A DNA stretch of 64,000 nt from Oscillospiraceae bacterium (GTDB lineage Bacteria > Bacillota > Clostridia > Oscillospirales > Ruminococcaceae): positions 1-64,000 of the forward strand of contig WRLV01000001.1 in NCBI GenBank assembly GCA_009777445.1, written 5' to 3'. The position numbers and the translations under genes are program-made. Every line of letters starts with the position of its first letter. Positions within the stretch are counted from its first letter, which is position 1. The notes under the pieces were generated by a model. The model was not told where the DNA came from, did no database searches, and saw only the letters and a list, made by a program, of their open reading frames with translations. This document shows positions 44,573-53,582 of this stretch, one piece after another.

Positions 44573-44722
44573 TCTGCACAAACGCGCTTTGAAAGTATAT
44601 TTCCCATACTTACAAGGATTTATTTTTAAACTTTAGACATGCCCTTTCCGCACAAACGCGCTTTGAAAGTATATTCCCCATATTTACGAGGATTTATTTT
44701 TAAACTTTAGACATGCCCTTTT
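44573..44722 (-). repeat. Two tandem copies of the 74-bp repeat unit (locus 2)
   Basis: On the - strand AAAGGGCATGTCTAAAGTTT, AAATAAATCCTCGTAAATAT and CTTTCAAAGCGCGTTTGTGC repeat with an offset of exactly 74 bases (GACATGCCC at 44636 and 44710). The same unit is at 6217-6316. Copies differ at a few positions only. Confidence 0.92.
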
Positions 44723-44724
44723 TG

Positions 44725-46014
44725 CTATAACGCCTTTCTCATCGGCTCTGCATCGGGGTAGGTTCTTTTAACAATGTCCGCTCCTAACAGGCTCAGTTTT
44801 TCAACCATTTTCTCATAACCGCGCTCAATGTGCTTTATATCTTCAATTTCGGTTACGCCGAGAGTGCTTAATCCTGCAATTACTAAAGCCGCCCCCGCTC
44901 TTAAATCTGCCGCCTTAACCGGTGCGCCCGTGAGTTTTGAAACGCCCTCAATGACCGCCACCTTGCCGTCAACCGAAATGTCCGCGCCCATTCTTCTCAG
45001 CTCGTCAACATATCTGAAACGATTGTCGAAAACGCCTTCAGTAATAATGCTCGTGCCCTTTGCCATAGTTAACATTGCGGCAAATTGCGGTTGCATATCC
45101 GTAGGGAAACCGGGGTGCGGCATGGTTTTTATATTTATTCGCTCATAAGGGCTGTCACTGCCGATTACCTGAATTGAATCATCGTTTTCGGTGACGGTAG
45201 CCCCGATTTTTCTAAGTTTCGAGGTGATATATTCAAGGTGTTTGGGAATAACCCCCATTACGGTAACATCGCCTTTTGTTGCCGCCGCCGCAACCATATA
45301 AGTCCCTGCTTCAATCTGGTCGGGAATAATCGAATAGTGTGCGCCGCCCAACCTCTTAACTCCTCTGATTTTGATTACATCAGTTCCGGCGCCCATTATG
45401 TCCGCGCCCATAGAGTTTAAGAAGTTAGCCAAATCTACGACATGGGGTTCTTTTGCCGCATTTTCGAGGATTGTCAGCCCGTTCGCCTTAACAGCTGCCA
45501 ACATGGCGTTAATCGTGGCTCCGACACTCACTTTATCAAAATAAATCTGTGTGCCGACAAGGTTTTCGGCAGAAATGTCAACTATGCCGTGCTCTATGGT
45601 GTAGTTAGCCCCCAACGCCTTAAAACACTTCAAATGTTGGTCTATGGGGCGGTCGCCCAAGTCACAGCCGCCCGGCATCGAAACCTTAGCGTGATTGAAC
45701 TTGCTCAATAACGTCCCCAAAAAATAATATGAAGCCCTCATAGAACGCGCCATCTCATAAGGGACAACCGCATCATTTATATGTCGCGGGTCTATTCTGA
45801 TGGTGTCGCTGTTGAGCATCTTAACATCTGCGCCCATTTCTTTGAGGATTTTCAAATCAATTGAAACGTCATCAATCATCGGCAAATTCTCAAGAACACA
45901 GGGTTCTTCTGCTAAAATTGCCGCAGGAATAATAGCGACAGCCGCATTTTTCGCCCCACTGATTTTCACACTTCCGTTAAGTCTTTTGCCACCGTTTATA
46001 ATAAATTTTTCCAA
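44725..46014 (-). CDS. murA: UDP-N-acetylglucosamine 1-carboxyvinyltransferase
   Basis: 429 residues from the TTG at 46014 (MEKFIINGGKRLNG), the standard N-terminus, with SD AGAGAGGG 12 bases upstream; the track's ATG adds about 36 residues unlikely to be translated. Transfers enolpyruvate to UDP-GlcNAc, the first committed step of peptidoglycan synthesis and the fosfomycin target. SGAKNAA, the catalytic-loop Cys in MPGGCDLGDRPID, and PTDMQPQFAA are seen. A possible -10 TATAAT lies at 46066-46071 (- strand). Confidence 0.95.
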   Translation of the reverse strand: MEKFIINGGKRLNGSVKISGAKNAAVAIIPAAILAEEPCVLENLPMIDDVSIDLKILKEMGADVKMLNSDTIRIDPRHINDAVVPYEMARSMRASYYFLGTLLSKFNHAKVSMPGGCDLGDRPIDQHLKCFKALGANYTIEHGIVDISAENLVGTQIYFDKVSVGATINAMLAAVKANGLTILENAAKEPHVVDLANFLNSMGADIMGAGTDVIKIRGVKRLGGAHYSIIPDQIEAGTYMVAAAATKGDVTVMGVIPKHLEYITSKLRKIGATVTENDDSIQVIGSDSPYERINIKTMPHPGFPTDMQPQFAAMLTMAKGTSIITEGVFDNRFRYVDELRRMGADISVDGKVAVIEGVSKLTGAPVKAADLRAGAALVIAGLSTLGVTEIEDIKHIERGYEKMVEKLSLLGADIVKRTYPDAEPMRKAL

Positions 46015-46174
46015 TTTTTCCAACTGCCCTCTCTTGCCCCCAACGAGCAAAATTAGTCTACAGTAATTATAACACAAAACCAAAATAAAATAAAGCGTTT
46101 TCTGATAAATCACCATTTTCACTATATATTATCCCAATAGACGAGTTAATTTATACTTATTGACTATAGCACTT

Positions 46175-47098
46175 CTATCCACTGCTTCCTATCGGAACAA
46201 CGGCGGTGAAAGCTTCTTCCGGCCGTGTTTCGGGCGTGGTTTCCCTTTGGGTGCGCTGGGTTCTGGCCCTTGTTACGCGGGTTTCTTCGGGGATTGTCGT
46301 CGGCTCAGGCAAGGGAATCCTTATTATTTCAACCTTTTCTATTATAATCGTGTTCGCGGGCTTAGAGAAAATCTCGCGCGAATCATCGATATAATTGCCG
46401 CTCACCACCTGCGTGTTTGAAATAGCTTCGAGAACGTCATATCCGCTGACAATTTGCCCGAAAACAGTGTTAGAGCCATCGAGAGAATACAAACCGCCTT
46501 TATCTAAATACCGCGCCTTCACATCCTCGGGAATACTCTTTAACAGTGCTAAATTCCCCTCGTATCTTTCTCGCACTTCTTCAGAGAAAATCTTAGTCTT
46601 ATCGTTAAGCTGTTCTTCAAGAATTTGAATATCGCCGTCAATATTCACCGGCTGATTGTTATTGATGATATAAAATTGACTGAAATTCTGCCCTTCTCTA
46701 TTCGGGGCAAAGCACAATGCCCCGTAAAAATTTTTGGCATAGTCTGACGGTTCTGTGTCGAAAAAGGCGAAACTGTCGATATTTCCGTCCGTGCCGTCGC
46801 CATTTAAAGAGCCGCCTTGTATAAACGAGTCACTCAACACCCTGTGGATTGTCTTGCGCTCATAAAAGCCACGCCCGGCGAGTGCCGCAAACTTCTCAAC
46901 GGCAACCGGCGCGACATCGGGAAACAGTTTGACCGAAATGTCGCCGTAATCCATAATTGATATAATCGCATATATGTCGCCCGGTTCTAAAGACACCTCA
47001 CGCAAGTTCCCGACGGGGGTGTCGTCCGCGTTATTGCCGTTACAAGCGACAAGAGACAAAATCATCGCTACCGACACAAGCAATTTGTTCAATTTCAT
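46175..47098 (-). CDS. Cyclophilin-type peptidyl-prolyl isomerase lipoprotein
   Basis: 307 residues from the ATG at 47098 (leader GCAGAAAGGACATGTGTAA). Lipoprotein signal MKLNKLLVSVAMILSLVAC. Cyclophilin domain about residues 40-265: GDISVKLFPDVAPVAVEKFAAL, FYERKTIHRVLSDSFIQGGS, QFYIINNNQ and NTVFGQIVSGYDVLEAI. It has an insertion (residues about 140-190) and a Thr/Arg/Glu-rich tail. Predicted to help fold secreted proteins at the outer membrane face. Its start overlaps the preceding gene by 4 bases. Confidence 0.9.
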   Translation of the reverse strand: MKLNKLLVSVAMILSLVACNGNNADDTPVGNLREVSLEPGDIYAIISIMDYGDISVKLFPDVAPVAVEKFAALAGRGFYERKTIHRVLSDSFIQGGSLNGDGTDGNIDSFAFFDTEPSDYAKNFYGALCFAPNREGQNFSQFYIINNNQPVNIDGDIQILEEQLNDKTKIFSEEVRERYEGNLALLKSIPEDVKARYLDKGGLYSLDGSNTVFGQIVSGYDVLEAISNTQVVSGNYIDDSREIFSKPANTIIIEKVEIIRIPLPEPTTIPEETRVTRARTQRTQRETTPETRPEEAFTAVVPIGSSG

Positions 47099-48051
47099 AA
47101 GCTTACACATGTCCTTTCTGCACAAATCTGCAATGCTGTGTTAACAATATTTTCAGCGCAAAGCCCATATTTTTTCAAAAGCTCTAAAGCGGGCCCTGAA
47201 ACGCCGAACTCGTCTTTTATTCCTACTTGAGCGAAAGCGGGGGCAAGCTCTTTTTCTGCTAACAACTCTGCTACTGCCGAACCTAAACCACCGATGGTTG
47301 AATGTTCTTCTACTGTAATAATTTTATTGGTTTCACGGGCGGCTCTCAAAATAATTTCTTCGTCCAACGGCTTAATTGTATGGATATTGATAATCCGCGC
47401 ATTAACCCCTTTGTCCCTTAACATTTCATATGCTTCAAGGGCTTGTGCCACCATAAGACCTGTCGCCACAATTGCCACGTCATCGCCTTCGGTTAAGGCA
47501 ATCCCCTTGCCTATTTCAAATTTATAGTCGGGGCCTTTGTTAATCACGGGGACTGCCAATCTCCCAAATCTGAAATAAACAGGGCCGTAATGGTTTTCCA
47601 TTGCTAACACGGCGGCTTTAGCTTCAACCGCATCAGATGGATTTATAACGGTCATGCCGGGTATAGTGCGCATAATCGCAATATCCTCGTTGCATTGATG
47701 TGACGCGCCATCTTCACCCACTGAAATGCCCGCGTGCGTTGCGCCGATTTTAACGTTTAAATGAGGATAACCTATGCAATTTCTGATTACCTCATAAGGG
47801 CGACCGGCGGCGAACATTGCAAACGAACTGGCGAACACCAACCTGCCGGTAGCGGCAATTCCGGCGGCAACCCCCATCATATTCGCTTCTTGTATGCCGC
47901 AGTTGAAGAAACGTTCGGGGAATTTATTTTTAAATTTAACGGTTTTAGTCGCCTCAGCTAAATCCGCATCAAGCACAATCATGTCCGGTCTTTTTAACCC
48001 AAGCTCACACAAAGCTTCACCATAGCTGTCTCTGGTAGCAATTCTCTCCAT
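47095..48051 (-). CDS. Transketolase, C-terminal subunit
   Basis: 318 residues from the ATG at 48051 (leader GAAAGGGAATGTCTAAAAAT; the ATG at 48063 touches the SD). Pyrimidine-binding domain MERIATRDSYGEALCELG, FNCGIQEANMMGVAAG, ASSFAMFAAGRPYE and GVSEDG-like GISVGEDGASHQ; C-terminal domain VEEHSTIGGLGSAVAE. Works with the next (upstream) gene's product as a split transketolase in the pentose phosphate pathway. Confidence 0.94.
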   Translation of the reverse strand: MERIATRDSYGEALCELGLKRPDMIVLDADLAEATKTVKFKNKFPERFFNCGIQEANMMGVAAGIAATGRLVFASSFAMFAAGRPYEVIRNCIGYPHLNVKIGATHAGISVGEDGASHQCNEDIAIMRTIPGMTVINPSDAVEAKAAVLAMENHYGPVYFRFGRLAVPVINKGPDYKFEIGKGIALTEGDDVAIVATGLMVAQALEAYEMLRDKGVNARIINIHTIKPLDEEIILRAARETNKIITVEEHSTIGGLGSAVAELLAEKELAPAFAQVGIKDEFGVSGPALELLKKYGLCAENIVNTALQICAERTCVSL

Positions 48052-48083
48052 ATTTTTAGACATTCCCTTTCATCACAAACTAT

Positions 48084-48923
48084 TTACATAAGTTTTTCTA
48101 ATATTTTTTCTAAATCTGCCATTGCGATTTTATATTCTGCTTCGTTAGGGGCTCGTCCGTGCCATGAGACATCGTTTTCCATGAACGAGACACCTTTGCC
48201 CTTAATACTCTTTTGTATTAGCATTGTCGGTTGCCCGACTTTGCACTCTGCTTCATTAAAAGCGTCTTCAATTTGTTCAAAGTCGTGAGCATCAATAACA
48301 ATGACATTCCACCCAAAAGCCCTGAATTTTTCGTCAATTGGATAGGACGACATAACATCGCGAATGTTGCCGTCAATTTGAAGCCCGTTGTTGTCAATCA
48401 CAGCGCATAGATTATCAAGCTGATAGTGAGCGGCAAACATCGCCGCTTCCCAGACTATTCCCTCTGCAATCTCGCCGTCACCCAACACCGCGTATACTCT
48501 GTAGGGGGCGTTAGAAATTTTTCCCGATAACGCCATTCCGCAAGCGGCTGAAAACCCCAAACCAAGAGAGCCTGTGCTCATATCAACACCCGGGACTTTC
48601 AGCATATCGGGGTGCCCTTGAAGTCGAGAACCGATTTTCCTCAAATTTTTAAGCTCCTCCACCGGGAAAAATCCACGTTGCGCTAATACAGAATATAACG
48701 CCGGCGCGGTATGCCCCTTTGACAACACAAAACGGTCACGGCTTTCAAGAGCCGGATTTGTCGGCTCAACATTCATACGGTTCATATAAAGATAAGTGAG
48801 AATGTCGGCAATAGATAAAGAACCGCCCGGATGCCCGCTTTTGGCGTTAAAAGTGGACTCGATAATTCCCATTCTCACCTTCGTGGCAGTGATTTGAAGC
48901 TGTTTTTTAATTTGCGCATCCAT
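48084..48923 (-). CDS. Transketolase, N-terminal (thiamine diphosphate) subunit
   Basis: 279 residues. ThDP-binding motif GDGEIAEGIVWEAAMFA...NLCAVIDNNGLQ (GDG...NN), STFNAKSGHPGGSLSIADI, and VLSKGHTAPALYSVLAQRG. It supplies the cofactor diphosphate site, while the C-terminal subunit binds the pyrimidine ring. It overlaps the HAD gene by 17 bases. Confidence 0.95.
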   Translation of the reverse strand: MDAQIKKQLQITATKVRMGIIESTFNAKSGHPGGSLSIADILTYLYMNRMNVEPTNPALESRDRFVLSKGHTAPALYSVLAQRGFFPVEELKNLRKIGSRLQGHPDMLKVPGVDMSTGSLGLGFSAACGMALSGKISNAPYRVYAVLGDGEIAEGIVWEAAMFAAHYQLDNLCAVIDNNGLQIDGNIRDVMSSYPIDEKFRAFGWNVIVIDAHDFEQIEDAFNEAECKVGQPTMLIQKSIKGKGVSFMENDVSWHGRAPNEAEYKIAMADLEKILEKLM

Positions 48924-49776
48924 AATCTTTAGTTATTTCCTCTCTTCGTTTCAAAACATTTTTGAATATATAATCTATTATCTCCGAAATTGCGTGATTA
49001 TTATTATGTGTCACCACCATGTCGGCAACCGCCTTTACCGATTCCTCGGCGTTGTCCACCGCTATTCCCATATCGGCGTATTCGAGAAGCTCAATGTCGT
49101 TCATAAAATCGCCCGCGGCAACGGTAAACAGCCCGTCACCAATAAACGGCAACATTTTTAACATTCCACTGCCCTTATTAACGTTTTCGGGCAACAGCTC
49201 ATAATAAACCGGTGCCGAACGCACCCAACAAGCATTTTTACTGCAATGTTCTTGCGTAAAATCGATAAGACTGTCTATATTTTCGGGGCAATCTATGAAT
49301 AAAACTTTCTGCCAATCCGTTGGCGGAATCTCATCTAACGTTGTTTCTATGGGAATGACTTTTCCGAAGCTTAGGTGTTTTTCTTCAAGCGCGTTGTTGC
49401 GCAAAAGATAAACATCGTCACCACGCAAAATCTCAATAGCGCAGGTGGGGAATTTTTCAAACACCAACTCAATATAGTTTTTTGTCTCGGGTTTCAACGA
49501 ACAACACCAAAGTTGTTTGTTTTTCTTAAAGTCATAGACGGCTGCCCCGTTAAAAATCACTGCAGGGCAGTCTATATCCAACTTTTCGGCAATAAGTCGC
49601 GCCATTGAAACACCTCTGCCTGTGGCGATGGTGAAAGCTCCCCCCGCCGCCCTCAGGGCATTTATTGCCGCTATGTTAGTGTCCGTGAGTTCGTGAAAAT
49701 CATTAAGCAATGTCCCGTCCACATCGGTTATTAACAAGACTTTACTGATTTCAATATCGCTTAATCTCTTTTTCAT
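48907..49776 (-). CDS. Cof-type HAD-IIB phosphatase
   Basis: 289 residues. HAD motif I LITDVDGTLLND (nucleophile Asp), FTIATGRG (motif II region), VNKGSGMLKM (motif III Lys), and VAAGDFMNDIELLEYA (motif IV). Type IIB cap between. Dephosphorylates sugar phosphates or related metabolites; substrate cannot be told from sequence. Confidence 0.92.
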   Translation of the reverse strand: MKKRLSDIEISKVLLITDVDGTLLNDFHELTDTNIAAINALRAAGGAFTIATGRGVSMARLIAEKLDIDCPAVIFNGAAVYDFKKNKQLWCCSLKPETKNYIELVFEKFPTCAIEILRGDDVYLLRNNALEEKHLSFGKVIPIETTLDEIPPTDWQKVLFIDCPENIDSLIDFTQEHCSKNACWVRSAPVYYELLPENVNKGSGMLKMLPFIGDGLFTVAAGDFMNDIELLEYADMGIAVDNAEESVKAVADMVVTHNNNHAISEIIDYIFKNVLKRREEITKDYGCAN

Positions 49777-49777
49777 A

Positions 49778-50689
49778 TCATGAACTAATACTCCGTAATA
49801 ATTTTAAAAAATATTCGGGCAGTGGGGCAGAAAATTCAAGCTCTTCCCCCGTTCGCGGGTGTGAAAACCCGATTGTCCGCGAATGCAGGCACTGACCTTT
49901 AAGCCATTTCGGCTTACCGTTGCCGTACACATCGTCACCTAAAACAGGATGCCCTATATGCGCCATGTGTACGCGAATTTGGTGGGTTCGCCCTGTCGTA
50001 AGTCTCAAGCGCAAATGGGCGGCTTTGTCATATTGCTCAATAATTTTGTAATGTGTTACAGCACTTTTTGAATTTTTCGCTGTTACTGTCATCTTTTTTC
50101 TGTCACGCGTGTCTCTGCCAATCGGGGCATCAATGGAGAAATATGTTTCTGACAGCTCACCGGGTTTTCCTGCAACAACTGCTTCATATTCTCTTTTAAG
50201 TTTTCTGTCTTTGATTTGGGCGGCAAGGGCGTTGTGGGCAAAATCGTTTTTAGCGACAACCAACAATCCGCTTGTGTTCATGTCTAAGCGATGAACGATT
50301 CCGGGGCGCAACTCGCCGTTAATTCCCGAAAGGCTATTACCGCAATGATATAACAGCGCGTTCACCAATGTCCCGTCTTTGTGGCCGTGCGCCGGGTGAG
50401 TCACCATGCCGCGCGGCTTGTTCACGACTAACAGTTCTTTGTCCTCAAAAATTATGTCTAAGGGAATGTCTTGTGCCACTATGTCAACAGTTTCGGGTGG
50501 CGGCAAACTCACTTCAATCAAGTCATTCGCATTAATTTTATAGTTCTTTTTTACCGCTCTTTTATTTACAAGACAATTTCCGCCCTCAATCAAGATAACG
50601 GCGGCGTTTCTTGTGCTGCTTAATTCTTGCGAAATATATTTATCAATCCGCAAGCCGCTTTCAGTGGGTTTAAAAATGAATTCTCTCAT
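49778..50689 (-). CDS. rluD: RluD-family 23S rRNA pseudouridine synthase
   Basis: 303 residues from the ATG at 50689. S4 domain about residues 10-70 (LRIDKYISQELSSTRNAAVILIEGG), catalytic GIVHRLDMNTSGLLVVAK (Asp nucleophile), and GRTHQIRVHMAHIGHPVLGD. No SD is visible; instead the end of lspA carries TGTCTGAAAAT immediately before this ATG, a leader remnant, so it is probably coupled to lspA (4-base gap). Confidence 0.93.
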   Translation of the reverse strand: MREFIFKPTESGLRIDKYISQELSSTRNAAVILIEGGNCLVNKRAVKKNYKINANDLIEVSLPPPETVDIVAQDIPLDIIFEDKELLVVNKPRGMVTHPAHGHKDGTLVNALLYHCGNSLSGINGELRPGIVHRLDMNTSGLLVVAKNDFAHNALAAQIKDRKLKREYEAVVAGKPGELSETYFSIDAPIGRDTRDRKKMTVTAKNSKSAVTHYKIIEQYDKAAHLRLRLTTGRTHQIRVHMAHIGHPVLGDDVYGNGKPKWLKGQCLHSRTIGFSHPRTGEELEFSAPLPEYFLKLLRSISS

Positions 50690-50693
50690 ATTT

Positions 50694-51338
50694 TCAGACA
50701 GGAGCGGTGTCGTCTGTTTGCTCTGTGTCGTCTGTTTTTTCTGTGTCATCTGTTTGCTCTGCTATCGGTTTCTTTTGGAAGAAAAGTGCGCACAACATCA
50801 ATGTCGCCCCGACAACGGCACAAATGTCAGCCAAATTAAAAACAGGAAAGTTAATAATTTTAAAGTCGATAAAATCAACGACATAGCCGCTTATTACGCG
50901 GTCGATTAAATTACCTGTGCCGCCGGCGACAACCAACGCAATCGACCAAATCGTGAGTTTTGTTTTCTCGCTTTTGTTAAATAACAGCCCGAGCAAAACA
51001 ATCACAAAAGCGCATGAAATCGCTATTAAGAGCAACTGTTGCCCTTGAAATATGCCAAACGCGGCACCGGTATTTTCAACATAAGTAAAGTTCAACACTT
51101 CATGACCGCCAACACTGATAAGAGGAATAGACCTCACGGGCATAAGATAAACCACCGCAAGCCATTTTGTCAACTGGTCTAAACCAATCAAAACAAGAGA
51201 AACCAAAAGTGCGACCGCCGGCGTACCGCCGGAAGAAGACCGAGAATATGTTTGTTCTTTTTTCGACAGCCCACGCGCGGGTTGAACTTCAGCTTTCGGC
51301 GTACCGCCGGTGGTAGATTTTTCTATATCCTCTGTCAT
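50694..51338 (-). CDS. lspA: Lipoprotein signal peptidase (signal peptidase II) with N- and C-terminal extensions
   Basis: 214 residues from the ATG at 51338 (leader GCAGAAAGGGCAGTCTGAAAAT). Four transmembrane helices, ENTGAAFGIFQG, GTGNLIDRVISGYVVDFIDF (two catalytic Asp) and NLADIC. The family is usually about 150-170 residues. Here there is an additional Gly/Ser/Thr-rich cytoplasmic head of about 45 residues, containing GGTP twice from a repeated CCGCCGGTACGCCG-like DNA string, and an acidic tail EQTDDTEKTDDTEQTDDT. It would process the many lipoproteins of this window. Confidence 0.93.
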   Translation of the reverse strand: MTEDIEKSTTGGTPKAEVQPARGLSKKEQTYSRSSSGGTPAVALLVSLVLIGLDQLTKWLAVVYLMPVRSIPLISVGGHEVLNFTYVENTGAAFGIFQGQQLLLIAISCAFVIVLLGLLFNKSEKTKLTIWSIALVVAGGTGNLIDRVISGYVVDFIDFKIINFPVFNLADICAVVGATLMLCALFFQKKPIAEQTDDTEKTDDTEQTDDTAPV

Positions 51339-51370
51339 ATTTTCAGACTGCCCTTTCTGCACAAATGTGC

Positions 51371-52423
51371 TTAGCTTTTCGTTATAAGATTATACGGGAA
51401 GGCTTTTTTTGCCTTAATTGCTTCGGTGTCATCGCTAAAGTTTTCTGCTGAATTTTTCTTTAAGAAGAACCCGAATCCCTTGCTTTCTTTTTCGTTTTCG
51501 CCGTCAGAATCGATTTCAATTGAACTTGTTGAGGACAGTTTTTGCTTTTCGGGTTTAGCCCCAAATATTTCGGCGAGACCTTTTTCAAGGCGAAACTCAC
51601 CGCTATCGGTTTCAGAGTCGTTTTCTGTTTCATTGCGCGAAACTGACTTGAAGGTTTTTGTTTTGTCAATTTCCGAATTGTCTGTTTCCGGCTCGTTGGT
51701 TTCTGTTTTGACGACTTCTGGCTTATCGGGCTCTGCTTTAGGGGCTTTTGCGACCGGCGGCTCGCTGACTGTCCTGGGGGCAGCTTCTGCCTTGGTTTTC
51801 TTTAGGGTTTCGCCGCCTGCTTTATGTTCAAACAAGGTTTTTTTAATATAATCGTTTTTGTATTTTTCGGGCATTTCGATTATGTCATCGCTGACACGTT
51901 TTAGTGCCGCAATTATTTTTTCTCTGAACTCATTGACTTCTGTTTCTGTTTGATATAGCAGTTCGCGTTGAATATCGTTTTGAACTTTAAGGTCGTCTGA
52001 GATTTGTTTTGCTTTTTCTCTTGCCGTGCTTATAAGTTCTTGTGCTGTTTCTTTCGCTTCTCTCTCTAATGTCTCGTTTTCTTGAATAAGCTGTTCTTTG
52101 TCGCTTGCTAACTTAGCTAATATTGTGTCTTTTTTCTCATTAGCATCGTTGACGAGTTTTTCAGCTTTTTCTTTTGCTTCGGCAACCACTTTGTTCCCTT
52201 GTTTTTGCGCGCCGAGCAGTGCATCTTTTAAAGCGTCTTCATCGTTTCTGTATTTACGAACTTCGTTCTTTAAAACCTCAAGTTTTTTCTTCAAAGTTTC
52301 ATTGTCATCATTTAACTTTCTAAAGTCGTTAGCAACTTCCACTAAAAACGACTCTACCTCATCGGCATCATAGCCTTTGAAGCTCTTTTCAAACCTGCGT
52401 TCTCTAATTTCGCTCTCTCTCAT
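51371..52423 (-). CDS. divIVA: DivIVA domain protein
   Basis: 350 residues from the ATG at 52423 (MRESEIRERRFEKSFKGYDADEVESFL), the canonical lipid-binding DivIVA N-terminus, with leader AGAAGGGAGAAGTCTAAAAA. Long coiled coil at about residues 30-190 (EAKEKAEKLVNDANEKKDTILA), then an acidic low-complexity region rich in Glu/Lys/Thr (PEVVKTETNEPETDNSE). It marks negative membrane curvature and poles and organises division with SepF encoded just upstream. Confidence 0.93.
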   Translation of the reverse strand: MRESEIRERRFEKSFKGYDADEVESFLVEVANDFRKLNDDNETLKKKLEVLKNEVRKYRNDEDALKDALLGAQKQGNKVVAEAKEKAEKLVNDANEKKDTILAKLASDKEQLIQENETLEREAKETAQELISTAREKAKQISDDLKVQNDIQRELLYQTETEVNEFREKIIAALKRVSDDIIEMPEKYKNDYIKKTLFEHKAGGETLKKTKAEAAPRTVSEPPVAKAPKAEPDKPEVVKTETNEPETDNSEIDKTKTFKSVSRNETENDSETDSGEFRLEKGLAEIFGAKPEKQKLSSTSSIEIDSDGENEKESKGFGFFLKKNSAENFSDDTEAIKAKKAFPYNLITKS

Positions 52424-52451
52424 GTTTTTAGACTTCTCCCTTCTCGATTTA

Positions 52452-52895
52452 TTAATACATATCGGTGGTAGCGGCACTTTCAAGGTCTTCAATTATTTCA
52501 CCCGAAATGTCAACATCATATGGTGTCAGCATGTACATGGCATTGCCGATTCTTTTAAACTTTCCGCCCGTTGCATATGTCGCGCCGGCAAAAAAGTCAA
52601 GAAGGCGGCAGGTTGTTGCCTTATTTGTGCTATCAAGATTAAGCACTATCGCTTTTCTTAACTTAAAATAATCAATAATTTCACAGCCATCTTCATACTT
52701 TTGCGGCTTAAACACCACGATTTTAAGCTGAGTCGTCACAGGGACACTCACCTCTCTGTCATAATTGCTCGGGTCAGAATCATGCCTACGCCTTTGCATT
52801 GACGAGATATCGTCAAAATAATTTTGTTCGTCCACCACCTGCTCCTCTTCATCGGTTCCGGTGAACTTACGCATAAATTCTTTGATGCTTGCCAT
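52452..52895 (-). CDS. sepF: Cell division protein SepF
   Basis: 147 residues from the ATG at 52895. N-terminal amphipathic membrane helix (MASIKEFMRKFTG), variable linker, and the SepF/DUF552 core KIVVFKPQKYEDGCEIIDYFKLRKAIVLNLDST ... LLDFFAGATYATGGKFKRIG. Anchors and bundles FtsZ at the septum. Lies between yggS and divIVA, as is common in Firmicutes. Confidence 0.94.
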   Translation of the reverse strand: MASIKEFMRKFTGTDEEEQVVDEQNYFDDISSMQRRRHDSDPSNYDREVSVPVTTQLKIVVFKPQKYEDGCEIIDYFKLRKAIVLNLDSTNKATTCRLLDFFAGATYATGGKFKRIGNAMYMLTPYDVDISGEIIEDLESAATTDMY

Positions 52896-52922
52896 CTTAA
52901 CACCATTCCTTTTCAATAAATT

Positions 52923-53582
52923 TTAAGCATTCTGTCTAAAGAGCGCGGAGCCGAGCCTTACAATGTTCGCGCCGTGCTTTATGGCGGCTTGATAGTCGCC
53001 AGACATTCCCATAGACAATATGTCGGCATTAAATTTTGCCTTTAATTTTTGAAACAGCCCGTTCATTCTCTCAAAATAGCGTTCACTGTTCATTGGTGGT
53101 GGGATTGTCATAATGCCTCTAACTCTGAGGTTTTCAAAGGCGTTAAGTGTGCTTATGAATTCCTCAACTACGCTATATTCTCCCGAAATTCCGCCTTTAG
53201 TCTGCTCATTTGCGATATTTACCTCAACGAGAACGTCCATGCTCAGGGAATGTTTCTTCGCCTGCCTGTCTATTTCGGCGGCGAGTTTTAGGCTGTCAAC
53301 CGACTGAATTAAGTCTACCTTATCAATTATATACTTTACTTTGTTAGTTTGCAAGCCCCCAATGAAGTGAATTTCGGCTTTTTTTGTATATTTTTCGCGT
53401 TTTGAGAGATATTCTTGCACTCTGTTCTCGCCTAAAAGCTCTATACCTAAAGAAAGTGCCTTATTCACCATCTCGGGTTCAACGTTTTTTGTCACCGCCA
53501 TTAAGCGAACCTCGTCTTTGATGTTATATTTGAGTTTAGTTTCGTTAATATTGTTGATAATAAGTTTATAATTCTCGTTCAT
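52923..53582 (-). CDS. yggS: YggS family PLP homeostasis protein
   Basis: 219 residues from the ATG at 53582 (SD GAGGGG). PLP-barrel fold: LMAVTKNVEPEMVNKAL (Lys binds PLP), LLGENRVQEYLSK, IHFIGGLQTNKVKYI, VLVEVNIANEQTKGGI, and ILSMGMSGDYQAAIKHGANIVRLGSALF. It balances vitamin B6 pools and is usually next to sepF. It overlaps the preceding gene by 17 bases. Confidence 0.95.
   Translation of the reverse strand: MNENYKLIINNINETKLKYNIKDEVRLMAVTKNVEPEMVNKALSLGIELLGENRVQEYLSKREKYTKKAEIHFIGGLQTNKVKYIIDKVDLIQSVDSLKLAAEIDRQAKKHSLSMDVLVEVNIANEQTKGGISGEYSVVEEFISTLNAFENLRVRGIMTIPPPMNSERYFERMNGLFQKLKAKFNADILSMGMSGDYQAAIKHGANIVRLGSALFRQNA

Noticed and set aside
44725-46122. Longer murA start with a hydrophobic N-terminus
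   Set aside because: It would give a non-family leader containing the promoter region; the TTG at 46014 gives the standard start.
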